DNA of 64,000 nucleotides from the NCBI GenBank assembly GCA_937892215.1, contig CALAVE010000092.1, positions 1 to 64,000 on the forward strand, written 5' to 3'. This DNA is from an uncultured Porphyromonadaceae bacterium. Its GTDB lineage: Bacteria > Bacteroidota > Bacteroidia > Bacteroidales > Muribaculaceae. Position 1 is the stretch's first letter, and each line of letters opens with the position of its first letter. The position numbers and the translations under genes are program-made. This document shows, piece after piece, positions 33,454 to 41,783 of the stretch. Below the pieces are notes generated by a model. That model ran no database searches. It was not told the origin of the DNA and was given only the letters and a program-made list of their open reading frames with translations.

Positions 33454-34029
33454 ATGAGATTTATTGAGAAATACGATGTGGTCCTTGCCAGCAATTCGCC
33501 TCGCAGACGAGAGTTGCTCGCCGATATGGACGTGGACTTCAGAGTGGAAGTCATGGGAGGAATACGGGAAGAATATCCGGCCGCCCTGCCGGTGGAACAG
33601 ATAGCGGAATACATATCGCACCTGAAGGCGGCGGCCTATGAACTGAAGCGCGGTGAACTGCTGATAACCGCCGATACCGTGGTGGTGCTGGGCAACGAGG
33701 TTCTGGGCAAGCCGCACGACGAAGCGCAGGCGGCGGAAATGCTGCGCAAGTTGAGCGGAAACACCCACAAGGTGATAACCGGAGTAACGGTCAGGGCAGA
33801 AGGTAAGACCGTGTCGTTCAGCGACGAGACGGAGGTGGATTTCGCTGTGCTTAGCGATGAGGAGGCCGAATACTACGTGGGGAAATACAAGCCGCTGGAT
33901 AAGGCCGGTGCCTACGGAATACAAGAGTGGATAGGCTGTGTGGGGATAAAAGGCATAAGAGGCAGTTTCTACAACGTGATGGGGCTGCCCGTGCAGAAAC
34001 TTTATGAGGTGCTTAAAAGAGAATTCTGA
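33454..34029 (+). CDS. maf: Maf-family nucleotide pyrophosphatase
   Basis: A 191-residue Maf/YhdE-type protein that hydrolyses non-canonical or modified nucleoside triphosphates and can affect septum formation. The signature is VVLASNSPRRRELLADM at the N-terminus, followed by ADTVVVLGNEVLGKP (the catalytic Asp region) and GAYGIQEWIGCVGIKGIRGSFYNVMGLP. Only 22 bases separate it from the KdsC-like gene, and the next gene starts one base after its stop. Confidence 0.93.
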   Translation: MRFIEKYDVVLASNSPRRRELLADMDVDFRVEVMGGIREEYPAALPVEQIAEYISHLKAAAYELKRGELLITADTVVVLGNEVLGKPHDEAQAAEMLRKLSGNTHKVITGVTVRAEGKTVSFSDETEVDFAVLSDEEAEYYVGKYKPLDKAGAYGIQEWIGCVGIKGIRGSFYNVMGLPVQKLYEVLKREF

Positions 34030-34030
34030 G

Positions 34031-35152
34031 ATGGACGGCGCGAGAAAGGCAAAAATTTATCTGTTCAATCCAGAGCACGACTTGGCTCTGGCTAACGGTA
34101 CTCCGCTCTACACGCCCACGCCCACGGCCAGGCGGATGCGCGGTGATTTGGAACTGTTGCCGGTGTGGTACGCTGAGAAAGGTTCCCTTATACTCGTACA
34201 GGAAAAGGAGCGGTGCGCTGAGTGGCTGGAGCGGTGGAACAAGAGCACCGGGAAGGATATAGGGCTTATCACGAAAAAAGAACTGCGAGGGCTTGTCAAC
34301 GCGGAGTTTGAGCCGTGGGGGTGGAATGCCGCTCTGAGATGTGAATTACTGAAGGCCGGCGTGGCAGAAAGTTGCCTGCCGAGCGAAGAGAGGCTTGCCG
34401 CCTACAGGGAAATGTCGCACAGGAGAATTAGCATAGATATCCACAGGAAAGTTAAAGAGCAAGGGCTAAAAGAAGTGTGTGCTGAGGAGCCGTGTGAACT
34501 GGACAGCGTGGAGCGTGTGATGCAATACGCCCGTGAGCACCCCGGTTGCTACCTGAAAATGCCATACTCGGGCAGCGGACGTGGCATATATCATGTGATA
34601 GACAAGAGCAATCGCGCTCTGGAGCAGTGGTGTGCAGGGGCAATTCGCTCGCAGGGAAGTCTGCTGTGTGAGCCGGGATATGCTAAGATTAGAGATTTTG
34701 CGGCTGAATTTTATTGCGCGGCCGGCCGTAGCAGTTTTCTGGGATATTCGGTGTTTGAGACCGATTTTCACAGTCAGTTCCGTTACGGTGTGGTGGCGAG
34801 CCAGACGCTGCTGAAACGGTTACTGATGATACAGGGTGTGAATGTGGAACGTGCTGTGCAAGCCGTGCAGAAAGCCATCGACGAACTGATTACGCCGCAT
34901 TATGAGGGCTACGTGGGTGTGGATATGATACTTTATGAAGATGAGACAGGCGAGGCGAGGGTGAATCCGTGTGTGGAAGTGAACTTGCGCGCCACGATGG
35001 GTGTGGTGACTTGCGGCGTGGCACGCCTAAAGAAGATGGGCGGCACCCGAATTGGAGAGTTCTATCTTTCGCAAATGCCCTATTTAGGCTACGAAGAGAA
35101 GCCCCTGGTCCCTGTGCATGACAAGACACGTTACGTGGCCGTGATGCGCTGA
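34031..35152 (+). CDS. ATP-grasp-like protein of unknown function
   Basis: A 373-residue protein conserved, as I recall, in Bacteroidales. The N-terminus reads KIYLFNPEHDLALANGT. The C-terminal half shows ATP-grasp-like landmarks: a glycine-rich loop LKMPYSGSGRGIYHV, a FAAEFYCAAGRSSFLGYSVF strand, and the metal-binding YVGVDMILYEDETGEARVNPCVEVNLRATMG with the ExNxR pattern. It would then ligate an acid to an amine or similar at the expense of ATP; the substrate is unknown. An ATG nine codons upstream is in frame, but the one chosen abuts the maf stop. Confidence 0.7.
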   Translation: MDGARKAKIYLFNPEHDLALANGTPLYTPTPTARRMRGDLELLPVWYAEKGSLILVQEKERCAEWLERWNKSTGKDIGLITKKELRGLVNAEFEPWGWNAALRCELLKAGVAESCLPSEERLAAYREMSHRRISIDIHRKVKEQGLKEVCAEEPCELDSVERVMQYAREHPGCYLKMPYSGSGRGIYHVIDKSNRALEQWCAGAIRSQGSLLCEPGYAKIRDFAAEFYCAAGRSSFLGYSVFETDFHSQFRYGVVASQTLLKRLLMIQGVNVERAVQAVQKAIDELITPHYEGYVGVDMILYEDETGEARVNPCVEVNLRATMGVVTCGVARLKKMGGTRIGEFYLSQMPYLGYEEKPLVPVHDKTRYVAVMR

Positions 35153-35319
35153 GTCACGCCCTTGTAATTTTTTTGACCTGAGCGGGACTAACCCCTATGG
35201 AGTGGATATCAGTTGCAATCAGATATAGAGCGCCCAGATGAAGGAACTGACCGAAAACTTGCCTCGACAGAGCCGTCAGACGCCGGAATACTCGGTTTTC
35301 TCTATGTATAAGGCATGGT
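35153..35319. other. Decayed intergenic sequence
   Basis: Contains a short ATG frame (35238-35324 on the plus strand, MKELTENLPRQSRQTPEYSV and on to KAW) that looks protein-like yet stops after under 30 codons. I take it as a dispersed-repeat or decayed-gene remnant. No promoter or RNA is seen. Confidence 0.4.
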
Positions 35320-35511
35320 GATGAAGCAGAGGGCAACGAAGCGAACATACAGGTAGCCAGGGCTATTTACGACAAGAATTTCATCCCTAAGCACTACAGC
35401 GTTGACCGGTGGGTGGATTACGATTTCCCAACACCCGGTGACGTGAACAGCAAAGGCCTTGTAGATGTGGGCGATGTGGTGACACTGGCCGGCATAGAGA
35501 TGGGCCAGTGA
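35320..35511 (+). pseudogene. Remnant of a secreted protein with dockerin-like end
   Basis: An open frame without a start codon reads GDEAEGNEANIQVARAIYD and on to a C-terminus PTPGDVNSKGLVDVGDVV, TLAGIEMGQ and a stop. The GDVNSxGxVDVGDVV block is a dockerin/EF-hand-like calcium-binding repeat, usual at the C-terminus of large secreted Bacteroidota proteins. The 5' part is missing, so this is a broken gene, likely the tail left by a deletion. Confidence 0.6.
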
Positions 35512-35518
35512 AAATAAA

Positions 35519-35551
35519 TTTGGCTATTAGGAAGGTTTGCTGTATCTTTGC
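35519..35551 (+). promoter_or_regulatory. Promoter of the small membrane gene
   Basis: TTTG at 35519-35522, 20 bases, then TATCTTTGC at 35543-35551. The fit to consensus is exact. The start codon is 29 bases further. Confidence 0.85.
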
Positions 35552-35580
35552 ACAAGTAAAAACCAAAAACAGCAAGGAAA

Positions 35581-35793
35581 ATGAAAGCACATTTGTCGCT
35601 ATATAACGAAGTGGAGCAGCCCGTGGAGCCGATTGACGAGCACAAACTGGCTGTGGCAGAGGAGAAACCCGCAAAGATTCAGGCTCCCAAGCCGTCGTAC
35701 TATCTGGTTAACGCCAGCACGCCGCTGAAGGCAGTGCTGATAGCCTTGGCAATACTGGCCGTGTGGGCGGTGGCAGAATTTGTGCTTGTGTAA
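35581..35793 (+). CDS. Small tail-anchored-like membrane protein (70 residues)
   Basis: ATG at 35581 encodes a 44-residue polar N-terminus, rich in Glu, Lys and Pro (VEPIDEHKLAVAEEKPAK), and a single hydrophobic helix at about 50-69 (AVLIALAILAVWAVAEFVLV) that ends at the stop. This is a tail-anchored layout. It has its own consensus promoter, which supports a real gene. Function unknown. Confidence 0.7.
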   Translation: MKAHLSLYNEVEQPVEPIDEHKLAVAEEKPAKIQAPKPSYYLVNASTPLKAVLIALAILAVWAVAEFVLV

Positions 35794-35860
35794 GGCTTTG
35801 TGGAATAGCGTGTTTGCACAATTCCTGATATTTTTTTGGAAAATATTTTCAAAAAAAGTC

Positions 35861-35891
35861 TTGACAAGTGAGAAAAAGTTTGTAACTTTGC
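35861..35891 (+). promoter_or_regulatory. Promoter of tRNA-Arg
   Basis: TTGACA at 35861, 19 bases after its TTG, then TAACTTTGC at 35883-35891. The expected start is close to the tRNA 5' end. Confidence 0.85.
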
Positions 35892-35912
35892 AAGCGCAAA
35901 CGAGATGTAAAT

Positions 35913-35986
35913 GGTCCCTTAGCTCAATTGAATAGAGTATCTGACTACGGATCAGAAGGTTACAGGTTTGAATCCTGTAGGGATCA
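35913..35986 (+). tRNA. tRNA-Arg (ACG anticodon)
   Basis: A full cloverleaf: acceptor GGTCCCT pairs with AGGGATC, D-arm GCTC/GAGT, anticodon stem CTGAC with loop carrying ACG, and T-arm ACAGG-TTTGAAT-CCTGT. ACG (read as ICG after editing) decodes CGN arginine codons. CCA is not encoded. Monocistronic. Confidence 0.95.
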
Positions 35987-35990
35987 CGGA

Positions 35991-36015
35991 AAGACCGCTT
36001 AACGGCGGTCTTTTT
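35991..36015 (+). terminator. Terminator after tRNA-Arg
   Basis: AAGACCGC (35991-35998) pairs with GCGGTCTT (36005-36012) and is followed by T residues. A second weak hairpin GCCTG/CGGGC with CTTTTT follows at about 36049-36070. The rest, to 36276, is an AT-rich promoter region with a TTTG at 36165-36168 and TAATTTAG at 36187-36194 that may drive the next gene. Confidence 0.9.
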
Positions 36016-36276
36016 ACTTGCCCTGCAGGGAGTGGGGTGTTCAGAGCCTGAAGCGCTGCCGGGCCTTTTTATGTGTCAATGTAAAAATTGGGGAATTATT
36101 TGCAGATACGCGGCAATTTTATTGAAGTTTGTGAAACAATTGGCACAAAAATTGCTAATCATAATTTGCATTACGCATTTTTTTAGTAATTTAGCGTTTT
36201 GAACGAGATTTCGGTTAAAGAAATGACGTTCCTGACAGATGAGAATATAATATTTAAGGTTTAATTTTATAAGGCT

Positions 36277-36780
36277 ATGTACAAATTTCATTGCACAAAG
36301 TGCGGACGGGAGTTTTCCACTGCACAATTAACAAACACAGTGACTTGCCCATTCTGTGGTCAGCAGTTCATAACCACGCAGCCCCAGCAGCAGGGTCAGG
36401 GATGGGGTGAACCACAGCAGCCGCAGCAGCCGCCCATTCAGGGACAGGGCTGGGGTGAAGCCCAGGGTCAGAGCCGCAACCAGTATGCCTATGGCGCACC
36501 TCAACCCCAAGGCGTGTTTGATGCAGGACCTTCTGGCAAGAGCCGCGGACTGGCAGGCCTGTTCGCCATCCTGTTCGGTGCGTTAGGTGTACACTATTTC
36601 TATATCGGCAAGACCACAGGCGGCTTAGTGTTTCTGCTGGTTACCCTACTTTCGTGCGGAATACTTGGCGCTGTGGTGGGGCTGATAGCGCTTATCCAGG
36701 GCATAATATTCTTAACCCAGACGCAAGAGGAGTTTGAGCGGAAGTATGTGAACTCTGTTTCTTCCATACCGCTGTTCTAA
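36277..36780 (+). CDS. TM2-domain membrane protein with N-terminal zinc ribbon
   Basis: A 167-residue protein. Residues 1-30 form a zinc ribbon (C6, C9, C24, C27; FHCTKCG and VTCPFCG). A Gln/Pro/Gly-rich linker (about 33-80) with GQGWGE repeats follows. A TM2 domain at about 88-150 comes next: GLAGLFAILFGALGVHYFYIGKTTGGLVFLLVTLLSCGILG, with the HYFYIG turn between two membrane helices. TM2 proteins are widespread and poorly understood. It starts an envelope gene cluster. Confidence 0.87.
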   Translation: MYKFHCTKCGREFSTAQLTNTVTCPFCGQQFITTQPQQQGQGWGEPQQPQQPPIQGQGWGEAQGQSRNQYAYGAPQPQGVFDAGPSGKSRGLAGLFAILFGALGVHYFYIGKTTGGLVFLLVTLLSCGILGAVVGLIALIQGIIFLTQTQEEFERKYVNSVSSIPLF

Positions 36781-36798
36781 ACCGCGACGAATAAGCCT

Positions 36799-37572
36799 TT
36801 GGCATCGCGTACAAACAGGAAGAAAAGGGGCGGTCGGCAACCGTTGGTTCGCTGGCTCGTTTGGATAGGCTTGGCGGCACTTGTGTGTACGTCAGTCTTG
36901 TTGTGGATGAACCGTCACAGGCTGTTTCGCACAGAGGCGCATGTGGATTCTGCCATCTATCCTGTGAGGGGCATCGACGTGTCGTCGCACAACGGGAACA
37001 TTGATTTCACGCTACTGAGCGCCGACAGCATCCGCTTCGTGATAATCAAGGCAAGCGAGGGCGTGTCGCTTCACGACAAGAAGTTCCGGAAAAACTACCG
37101 GGATGCCGTGAAGTCAGGGATGAAAGTGGGAGCCTACCACTTTTTTCGCAAAGGCTCCGACGGAGAGGCTCAGGCTCGCAATTTTCTCAGTGTGCTGAAA
37201 GGTACGCACCTGGATATGCCGCTTGTGATAGACGTGGAGGACTGGGGCAACGACCGCGGCGTGAGCGATGAAAAAGCGAAAGAGAATCTGCTGGCGATGG
37301 TGAGTTACCTTAACGAGCGCGGCCTGGCCAGCATGATTTACACCAATGGTGACGGCTACCGCAAGTATTACATGGACGCCCTGAATCAGTTGCCGCTATG
37401 GCTGTGTTCGTTCAAGAACCCGGAGACGCTGGTGAGCACAGGTCATGTGATTCAGCAGTACAGTCACTGGGGCAGCGTGGACGGCATCAGCGGAGAGGTG
37501 GACTTGAACGTGTTCATGGGTTCGGAAGAAGCCTGGAACGAATGGATAAACAATAACCAACAGGATTTATGA
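36799..37572 (+). CDS. GH25 lysozyme, membrane-anchored
   Basis: A 257-residue peptidoglycan muramidase of glycoside hydrolase family 25. An Arg/Lys-rich start and one membrane helix (about 19-36) precede the catalytic domain with GIDVSSHNG (Asp60) and LVIDVEDWG, containing the DxE pair Asp145 and Glu147; GAYHFFRK and the late IQQYSHWGSVDGISGEVDLNVF box complete the fold. The start codon is TTG at 36799, 18 bases after the TM2 gene's stop; I see no better ATG. Its end overlaps the next gene by four bases. Confidence 0.88.
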   Translation: MASRTNRKKRGGRQPLVRWLVWIGLAALVCTSVLLWMNRHRLFRTEAHVDSAIYPVRGIDVSSHNGNIDFTLLSADSIRFVIIKASEGVSLHDKKFRKNYRDAVKSGMKVGAYHFFRKGSDGEAQARNFLSVLKGTHLDMPLVIDVEDWGNDRGVSDEKAKENLLAMVSYLNERGLASMIYTNGDGYRKYYMDALNQLPLWLCSFKNPETLVSTGHVIQQYSHWGSVDGISGEVDLNVFMGSEEAWNEWINNNQQDL

Positions 37573-38210
37573 CACGAAATGGACTAAACAAATGGGCACG
37601 ATGTGCGGTGGCAGCGCTACTGCTGCTCACCTGCGCACTTGCCGGCCACGCTTCGGTCTATACCTGGAGCCAGCATGATATATGCTTTGAGGTGCCCGAC
37701 GGCGGTTTTGTCACTTATAGCACCAATACCCACTTTGAGATCCGCTGGGACGAGATGGTCGTGTCCATCACCCTCTATGACAAGAAAAATGTGGACGACA
37801 AGGTGATTCGCGAGGACCTGCTGCGCGATGCCATGTCGTATAACCTCTACGACATCAAGGAAGGCAAGGTGAAGACCAAATGCTTCAAGGGAGTGAACAT
37901 AGAAGGGACCATGCCCGACGGTTCACGCGCGCTGATTACCAGCCTTTCGTCGAAGAAAACCGACATTCTGGTGAAAGTCACCATCAACTACCTCTACGGC
38001 AATCGCGAAATGGTGGACGACATAGTGAAAAGCGTCACCGAAGGAAAGGATGAAATCCTAAAGAAACAGAAGAAAAAAGAAAAAGAGCAAAGGAAGCAGA
38101 AAATCCAGAGGAAAAGCGATGCTGAGCGCGACAAGCAACTGATGGAGCAGGAGAAGAAAGAGAAGGAGAAAGAGGCAAAGCGTGCTCAGGAAAAAGTATA
38201 TGAAGTGTGA
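37569..38210 (+). CDS. Exported protein with basic coiled-coil tail, unknown function
   Basis: A 213-residue protein whose ATG overlaps the GH25 stop (ATGA), so the two are translationally coupled. A signal peptide (about 1-29, ending AGHA) is followed by a beta-rich middle (CFEVPDGGFVTYSTNTHFEIRW, VVSITLYDKKN), and a strongly charged helix from about residue 160 on (KKQKKKEKEQRKQKIQRK). I do not recognise the family. It probably assists the neighbouring lysozyme or works in the periplasm; this is context only. Confidence 0.7.
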   Translation: MTRNGLNKWARCAVAALLLLTCALAGHASVYTWSQHDICFEVPDGGFVTYSTNTHFEIRWDEMVVSITLYDKKNVDDKVIREDLLRDAMSYNLYDIKEGKVKTKCFKGVNIEGTMPDGSRALITSLSSKKTDILVKVTINYLYGNREMVDDIVKSVTEGKDEILKKQKKKEKEQRKQKIQRKSDAERDKQLMEQEKKEKEKEAKRAQEKVYEV

Positions 38211-38273
38211 GCCGGCTCGTGTCTCAGTTTTAACGGATAAACAATGAATGATTAATTTTTTAGTGAAAGAAAT

Positions 38274-39179
38274 ATGACACCTTCAGCACAAAAAGCAATT
38301 ATCGCCATGGTAATCCTGGCACTGGTGGGAGTGGTGGCCTGGTTGGGATTCTCGGTCAAGGACTCGAATGAGAAGCAGCAGGCTCAGCAGGCTCAGATAG
38401 AGCAACTGCAACTGCAGAACGACCAACTGCAACTCGCCGGCGAATACCAGCAACTTGACAACGATTTCAAGAACTACGAGAACCAGGCGCAGTATATAAA
38501 GAACGACTCCATACTGCAGAAGTACAACGAGGCCAAGGACAAGGTGGAGAAACTGCTTGTGGAGCTTAAAACACAGAAAATACAGAGCAACAAGCGCATT
38601 AAGGAGTTGCAGGATGAGATTGTGACCCTGAAGGGAATCATGCGCCATTATGTGGCCATCATTGATTCGCTGGGCAAGGAGAACGAGGGGCTGAAACTGG
38701 CTAACGATGAACTTACCACCGAGAACCGCCAACTGGCGGGGCGGGTGGCCGACGTGTCGCAGCAGAACGAGAAACTGAACAAGCGCATGGTGCTGGCCGA
38801 GAAACTCAACGTAACGGGAGTGACGCTCACCCCGCTCAAGAGCAACGGCAAGCAAGAGAAGAAGATTACCAAGGCTAAGCAACTGATGGTTCAGTTCACC
38901 ATACCGCAGAACAATTCCACGCCGGTGGGAGAGAAGACCATCTATGTGCGTATTACCGGTCCCGAAGGCTCGCTGCTGGCTCAGCGCGGCACGTTCACGT
39001 TCGAAGGCTCGTCGGTGGCATACACCGAGCGTAAAAACATAGAATATGCGGGTGAGGAAATCTCAGGCATCACCATTTACCACAATATCTCGGCCACGCT
39101 CAATCCCGGCCAATACACAGTGGAACTCTTCGCCGACAACTACCGCCTGGCCTCCCGCTCATTCACATTCCAGAAATAA
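38274..39179 (+). CDS. Membrane-anchored coiled-coil protein, unknown function
   Basis: A 301-residue protein. It has a single N-terminal membrane helix (about 8-27), a long coiled coil at about 30-185 (heptads rich in Gln, Leu, Lys, Glu and Asn), and a beta-sandwich-like C-terminal domain (about 195-301: VQFTIPQNNSTPVGEKTIYVRITGPEG; GTFTFEGSSVAY; TVELFADNYRLASRSFTF). Orientation suggests that the coiled coil and C-domain are periplasmic. This resembles conserved Bacteroidales hypothetical proteins; no function is known. Confidence 0.72.
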   Translation: MTPSAQKAIIAMVILALVGVVAWLGFSVKDSNEKQQAQQAQIEQLQLQNDQLQLAGEYQQLDNDFKNYENQAQYIKNDSILQKYNEAKDKVEKLLVELKTQKIQSNKRIKELQDEIVTLKGIMRHYVAIIDSLGKENEGLKLANDELTTENRQLAGRVADVSQQNEKLNKRMVLAEKLNVTGVTLTPLKSNGKQEKKITKAKQLMVQFTIPQNNSTPVGEKTIYVRITGPEGSLLAQRGTFTFEGSSVAYTERKNIEYAGEEISGITIYHNISATLNPGQYTVELFADNYRLASRSFTFQK

Positions 39180-39260
39180 CAGGGGAGAGGGTAGTGTGGT
39201 GGCTCGGTGATGGCGATGCTACCCTATGGCAAACTAAGAACCCCAAACAAATAAACACAA

Positions 39261-39290
39261 ACGGAGCACTGCAGAAATGCGGCGCTCCGT
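39261..39290. terminator. Bidirectional terminator between convergent genes
   Basis: ACGGAGC-A-CTGCA, loop GAAA, TGCGG-C-GCTCCGT: a 12-base-pair stem with one mismatch. It is followed by a T-rich run on the minus strand and some T on the plus strand. It separates the coiled-coil gene from the export operon. Confidence 0.75.
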
Positions 39291-39321
39291 AATTGTTATG
39301 AGGTGTAAAGCCTTGCGTGTG

Positions 39322-40575
39322 TTACATGCGGTCCACGGCGTTGCGGCGATATTCCTCGCGCAACAGAGCGTCGGGGTCGCCCTTGGCATAATGCTGCATT
39401 CGGCGTGCGCGAGCGCGGAACAGATATTTCTCCACCACGCAGGCAAACACGAAATAGATGGCAGCCAGAGCCCATAGCATGAAGTGCGATTCCTTGAGTT
39501 GCTCCAGAGAGGCACCGCCGGTCTGCATCATTACGTAGGAGTTGCATGCCCAGGTCGAGGGGATGGCGTTGCCCACGATAATCCAGAATTGGCTCATGGC
39601 ATAACGCGGCCACGAAATTCCTGTGAGGAACACGAAAATCACTGATGTGAACACTATGGTGATGAACACCGACTCGCGGTCGTTGACAAATACTGAAATG
39701 GTCTGTCCCATGAACGACGTGGCAAAGAGGAACGGCAAGACCATCAGCGCTATGTCCACCACCTGACCGTTCTGCGGATAGGAGAAAAATACAGGAGCGA
39801 AGTGAAGGACGTATATGGTGGGTATGAGGTAGAGCACCCAGTGGCACAGCGCACGTCCCAGTACGGTGGCAATCACCCCGGCTCCCACGTCCATGGGGTC
39901 GTAGCCGCGGTTTTCAAGTCGCCTTTCTCGGCTTCCGCCTCTCAGCATACCTATACCCAGAAGCATACTCTGCTGCAGCACAAGCACAAACACGCACGGC
40001 AGCAGTGCCGAGGCCAGTCCCATGGCCGTGTTTCCAAGTGGCACTTGCTTGCTCTCAATCACGGCCGAATTATCGTTGGTGAAAATGGCCAGTTTCTCTT
40101 TCATCATTCCGTTGCTCACGCTCTGCTGAACAGAAGTGAGTCCCATGAGCATCTGCTTGTAGCGCATGAGCGCGCCCATATCGCAGTAGAGCGACACGTG
40201 TCCTTGTACGCCGGTAATCACGTCGCGCTCAAAACCACTCGGCAGGAGCACCACACCGTAGCACTCTTTCTCGGCCATGAGTTGCTGCGCTTCTTGCATG
40301 TTGGCCACATATTGCACAATTTTCACCTCGGGCGTGGCATCGAGAGCACGCGCGAACTCGCGGCTGAGTTGGGAGCGGTCGTTATCCACCACCACCACTT
40401 TCACGTCGTTAGCCACCTCGGTGTCGTAGATGAGCGCGTAGAGAATGGGATAGACAGCGCACAACACGAAGAAGAAAATCACCACTCCTTCGTCGCGGAA
40501 CACAAGCCTTAGTTCACGCCGCCACACGCGGTACAAGTCGGCGAAAAATATGAGTATGCTATTGCGTATCTTCAT
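39322..40575 (-). CDS. ABC-2 type permease (exporter), second copy
   Basis: A 417-residue inner-membrane ABC-2 family permease. One helix (about 27-45) precedes a large periplasmic domain (TEVANDVKVVVVDNDRSQLSREFARAL..., QAYMAEKE-type stretch), then five or so helices, including SFMGQTISVFVNDRESVFITIVFTSVIFVFLTGISWPRYAMSQF. It is closely related in layout to the permease just upstream, so the two probably form a heterodimer. Last gene of the four-gene operon. Confidence 0.88.
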   Translation of the reverse strand: MKIRNSILIFFADLYRVWRRELRLVFRDEGVVIFFFVLCAVYPILYALIYDTEVANDVKVVVVDNDRSQLSREFARALDATPEVKIVQYVANMQEAQQLMAEKECYGVVLLPSGFERDVITGVQGHVSLYCDMGALMRYKQMLMGLTSVQQSVSNGMMKEKLAIFTNDNSAVIESKQVPLGNTAMGLASALLPCVFVLVLQQSMLLGIGMLRGGSRERRLENRGYDPMDVGAGVIATVLGRALCHWVLYLIPTIYVLHFAPVFFSYPQNGQVVDIALMVLPFLFATSFMGQTISVFVNDRESVFITIVFTSVIFVFLTGISWPRYAMSQFWIIVGNAIPSTWACNSYVMMQTGGASLEQLKESHFMLWALAAIYFVFACVVEKYLFRARARRMQHYAKGDPDALLREEYRRNAVDRM

Positions 40576-40593
40576 TTGTCACAGGTGTTTCGG

Positions 40594-41763
40594 TTAGGGC
40601 ACATAGACGGGGTTCACGCACGCGCGCCTCAGTCGCCACAGCATGGCCCACGGCAAGAGCGTGAAGCCGAGCAGCGCTGCGTAGTACACGCGCGAGTAGT
40701 AGAGCGGCAGGTTGTTCAGAGCCTGGTCTATGCTCAGCAGGAAGTAGTAACGGATAGGCACCACGTAGGCCAGAGTCGAGAGCCACGGGTACATTGCTTC
40801 GTTAGGCAGCGAGAATCCGCAGATTGAGAATGATATCATTCCAATCAGCGAGCACATGGTGGAGCCGAGGCGGAAATTAGGCACGACGCTCATGATGAAC
40901 AGAGCCAGTCCCTGATTTGCCAGTACAAACAGCACCATGGCCGATATCATGTGCCACGGATTGCAGTTGAGCGGAATCCAGTATAGACGGTACATCATGT
41001 ACTGGATGAACCACCCCACAGCCGTGAAAATCACGGTCTGGGGCAGGAGTTTGCCGGTAACAGCCAGTTCTATTGAGCCTGCCGATGATTCAATCCACTG
41101 CCGGCAAGTGCCGTATTTCAACTCTGTGCCGATGCTGAATGCCGTTACGAGCATAATGAGCAGTGCCAACATACACGGGATAAACGACGGACATAGGTAG
41201 TAACTGTAATTGGTCCACGGATTGTTGAGCCCATGGGTGTGTGTCACTACAGGCTGGAGTGTGGCCATCACCTCATGGTCGCTCTTGCCCAGAGTGCGCA
41301 TTATGGTGCGGGCTATGGCCGCGTTGGCCAGCACGCTCACGGTCTTAAAGCCACGGTACTCGAACGAGGCCGGGACATAGTAAGCGTAATTGATGTAGAA
41401 ACTCACTTTAGGATGTCGCCCGCCCAGGGCACGCTCTTCCATACCTTCAGGGATGAAGAAGAACCCCAGTATCTTGCCGTCCTGAACGGCCTGAATTGCC
41501 TCGTGGTAGTTTCTGAATCCGTAGCCGATGTTCACCTCCTTGAATCCGTTGAGATTGCGGAGAATGGCGCGTGATGTGGACGAATCGTCCAGATCCACCA
41601 CGCCCACAGGAGCCAGAATGGGGACACCGTCCTTCATGAGGTCGAGAAGGAACCACGCTGAGAAGATGGGCACCACTATCATCATAATCCACAGCAGACG
41701 TCGGCGGACTATGGAAACGAGGCCACGTTTGAGCGATTCTCTTATGTAGTTAATTAAGTTCAA
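40594..41763 (-). CDS. ABC-2 type permease (exporter), first copy
   Basis: A 389-residue permease of the YbhR/YhhJ type: N-terminal helix (LLWIMMIVVPIFSAWFLLDLM), periplasmic domain (VGVVDLDDSSTSRAILRNLNGF), then helices including LALLIMLVTAFSIGTELKYGTCRQW and MISFSICGFSLPNEAMYPWL. Separated by 18 bases from the other permease. No ATP-binding subunit is coded in the operon. Confidence 0.9.
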   Translation of the reverse strand: MNLINYIRESLKRGLVSIVRRRLLWIMMIVVPIFSAWFLLDLMKDGVPILAPVGVVDLDDSSTSRAILRNLNGFKEVNIGYGFRNYHEAIQAVQDGKILGFFFIPEGMEERALGGRHPKVSFYINYAYYVPASFEYRGFKTVSVLANAAIARTIMRTLGKSDHEVMATLQPVVTHTHGLNNPWTNYSYYLCPSFIPCMLALLIMLVTAFSIGTELKYGTCRQWIESSAGSIELAVTGKLLPQTVIFTAVGWFIQYMMYRLYWIPLNCNPWHMISAMVLFVLANQGLALFIMSVVPNFRLGSTMCSLIGMISFSICGFSLPNEAMYPWLSTLAYVVPIRYYFLLSIDQALNNLPLYYSRVYYAALLGFTLLPWAMLWRLRRACVNPVYVP

Positions 41764-41783
41764 GGTATCTCTCTCCCTGATTA

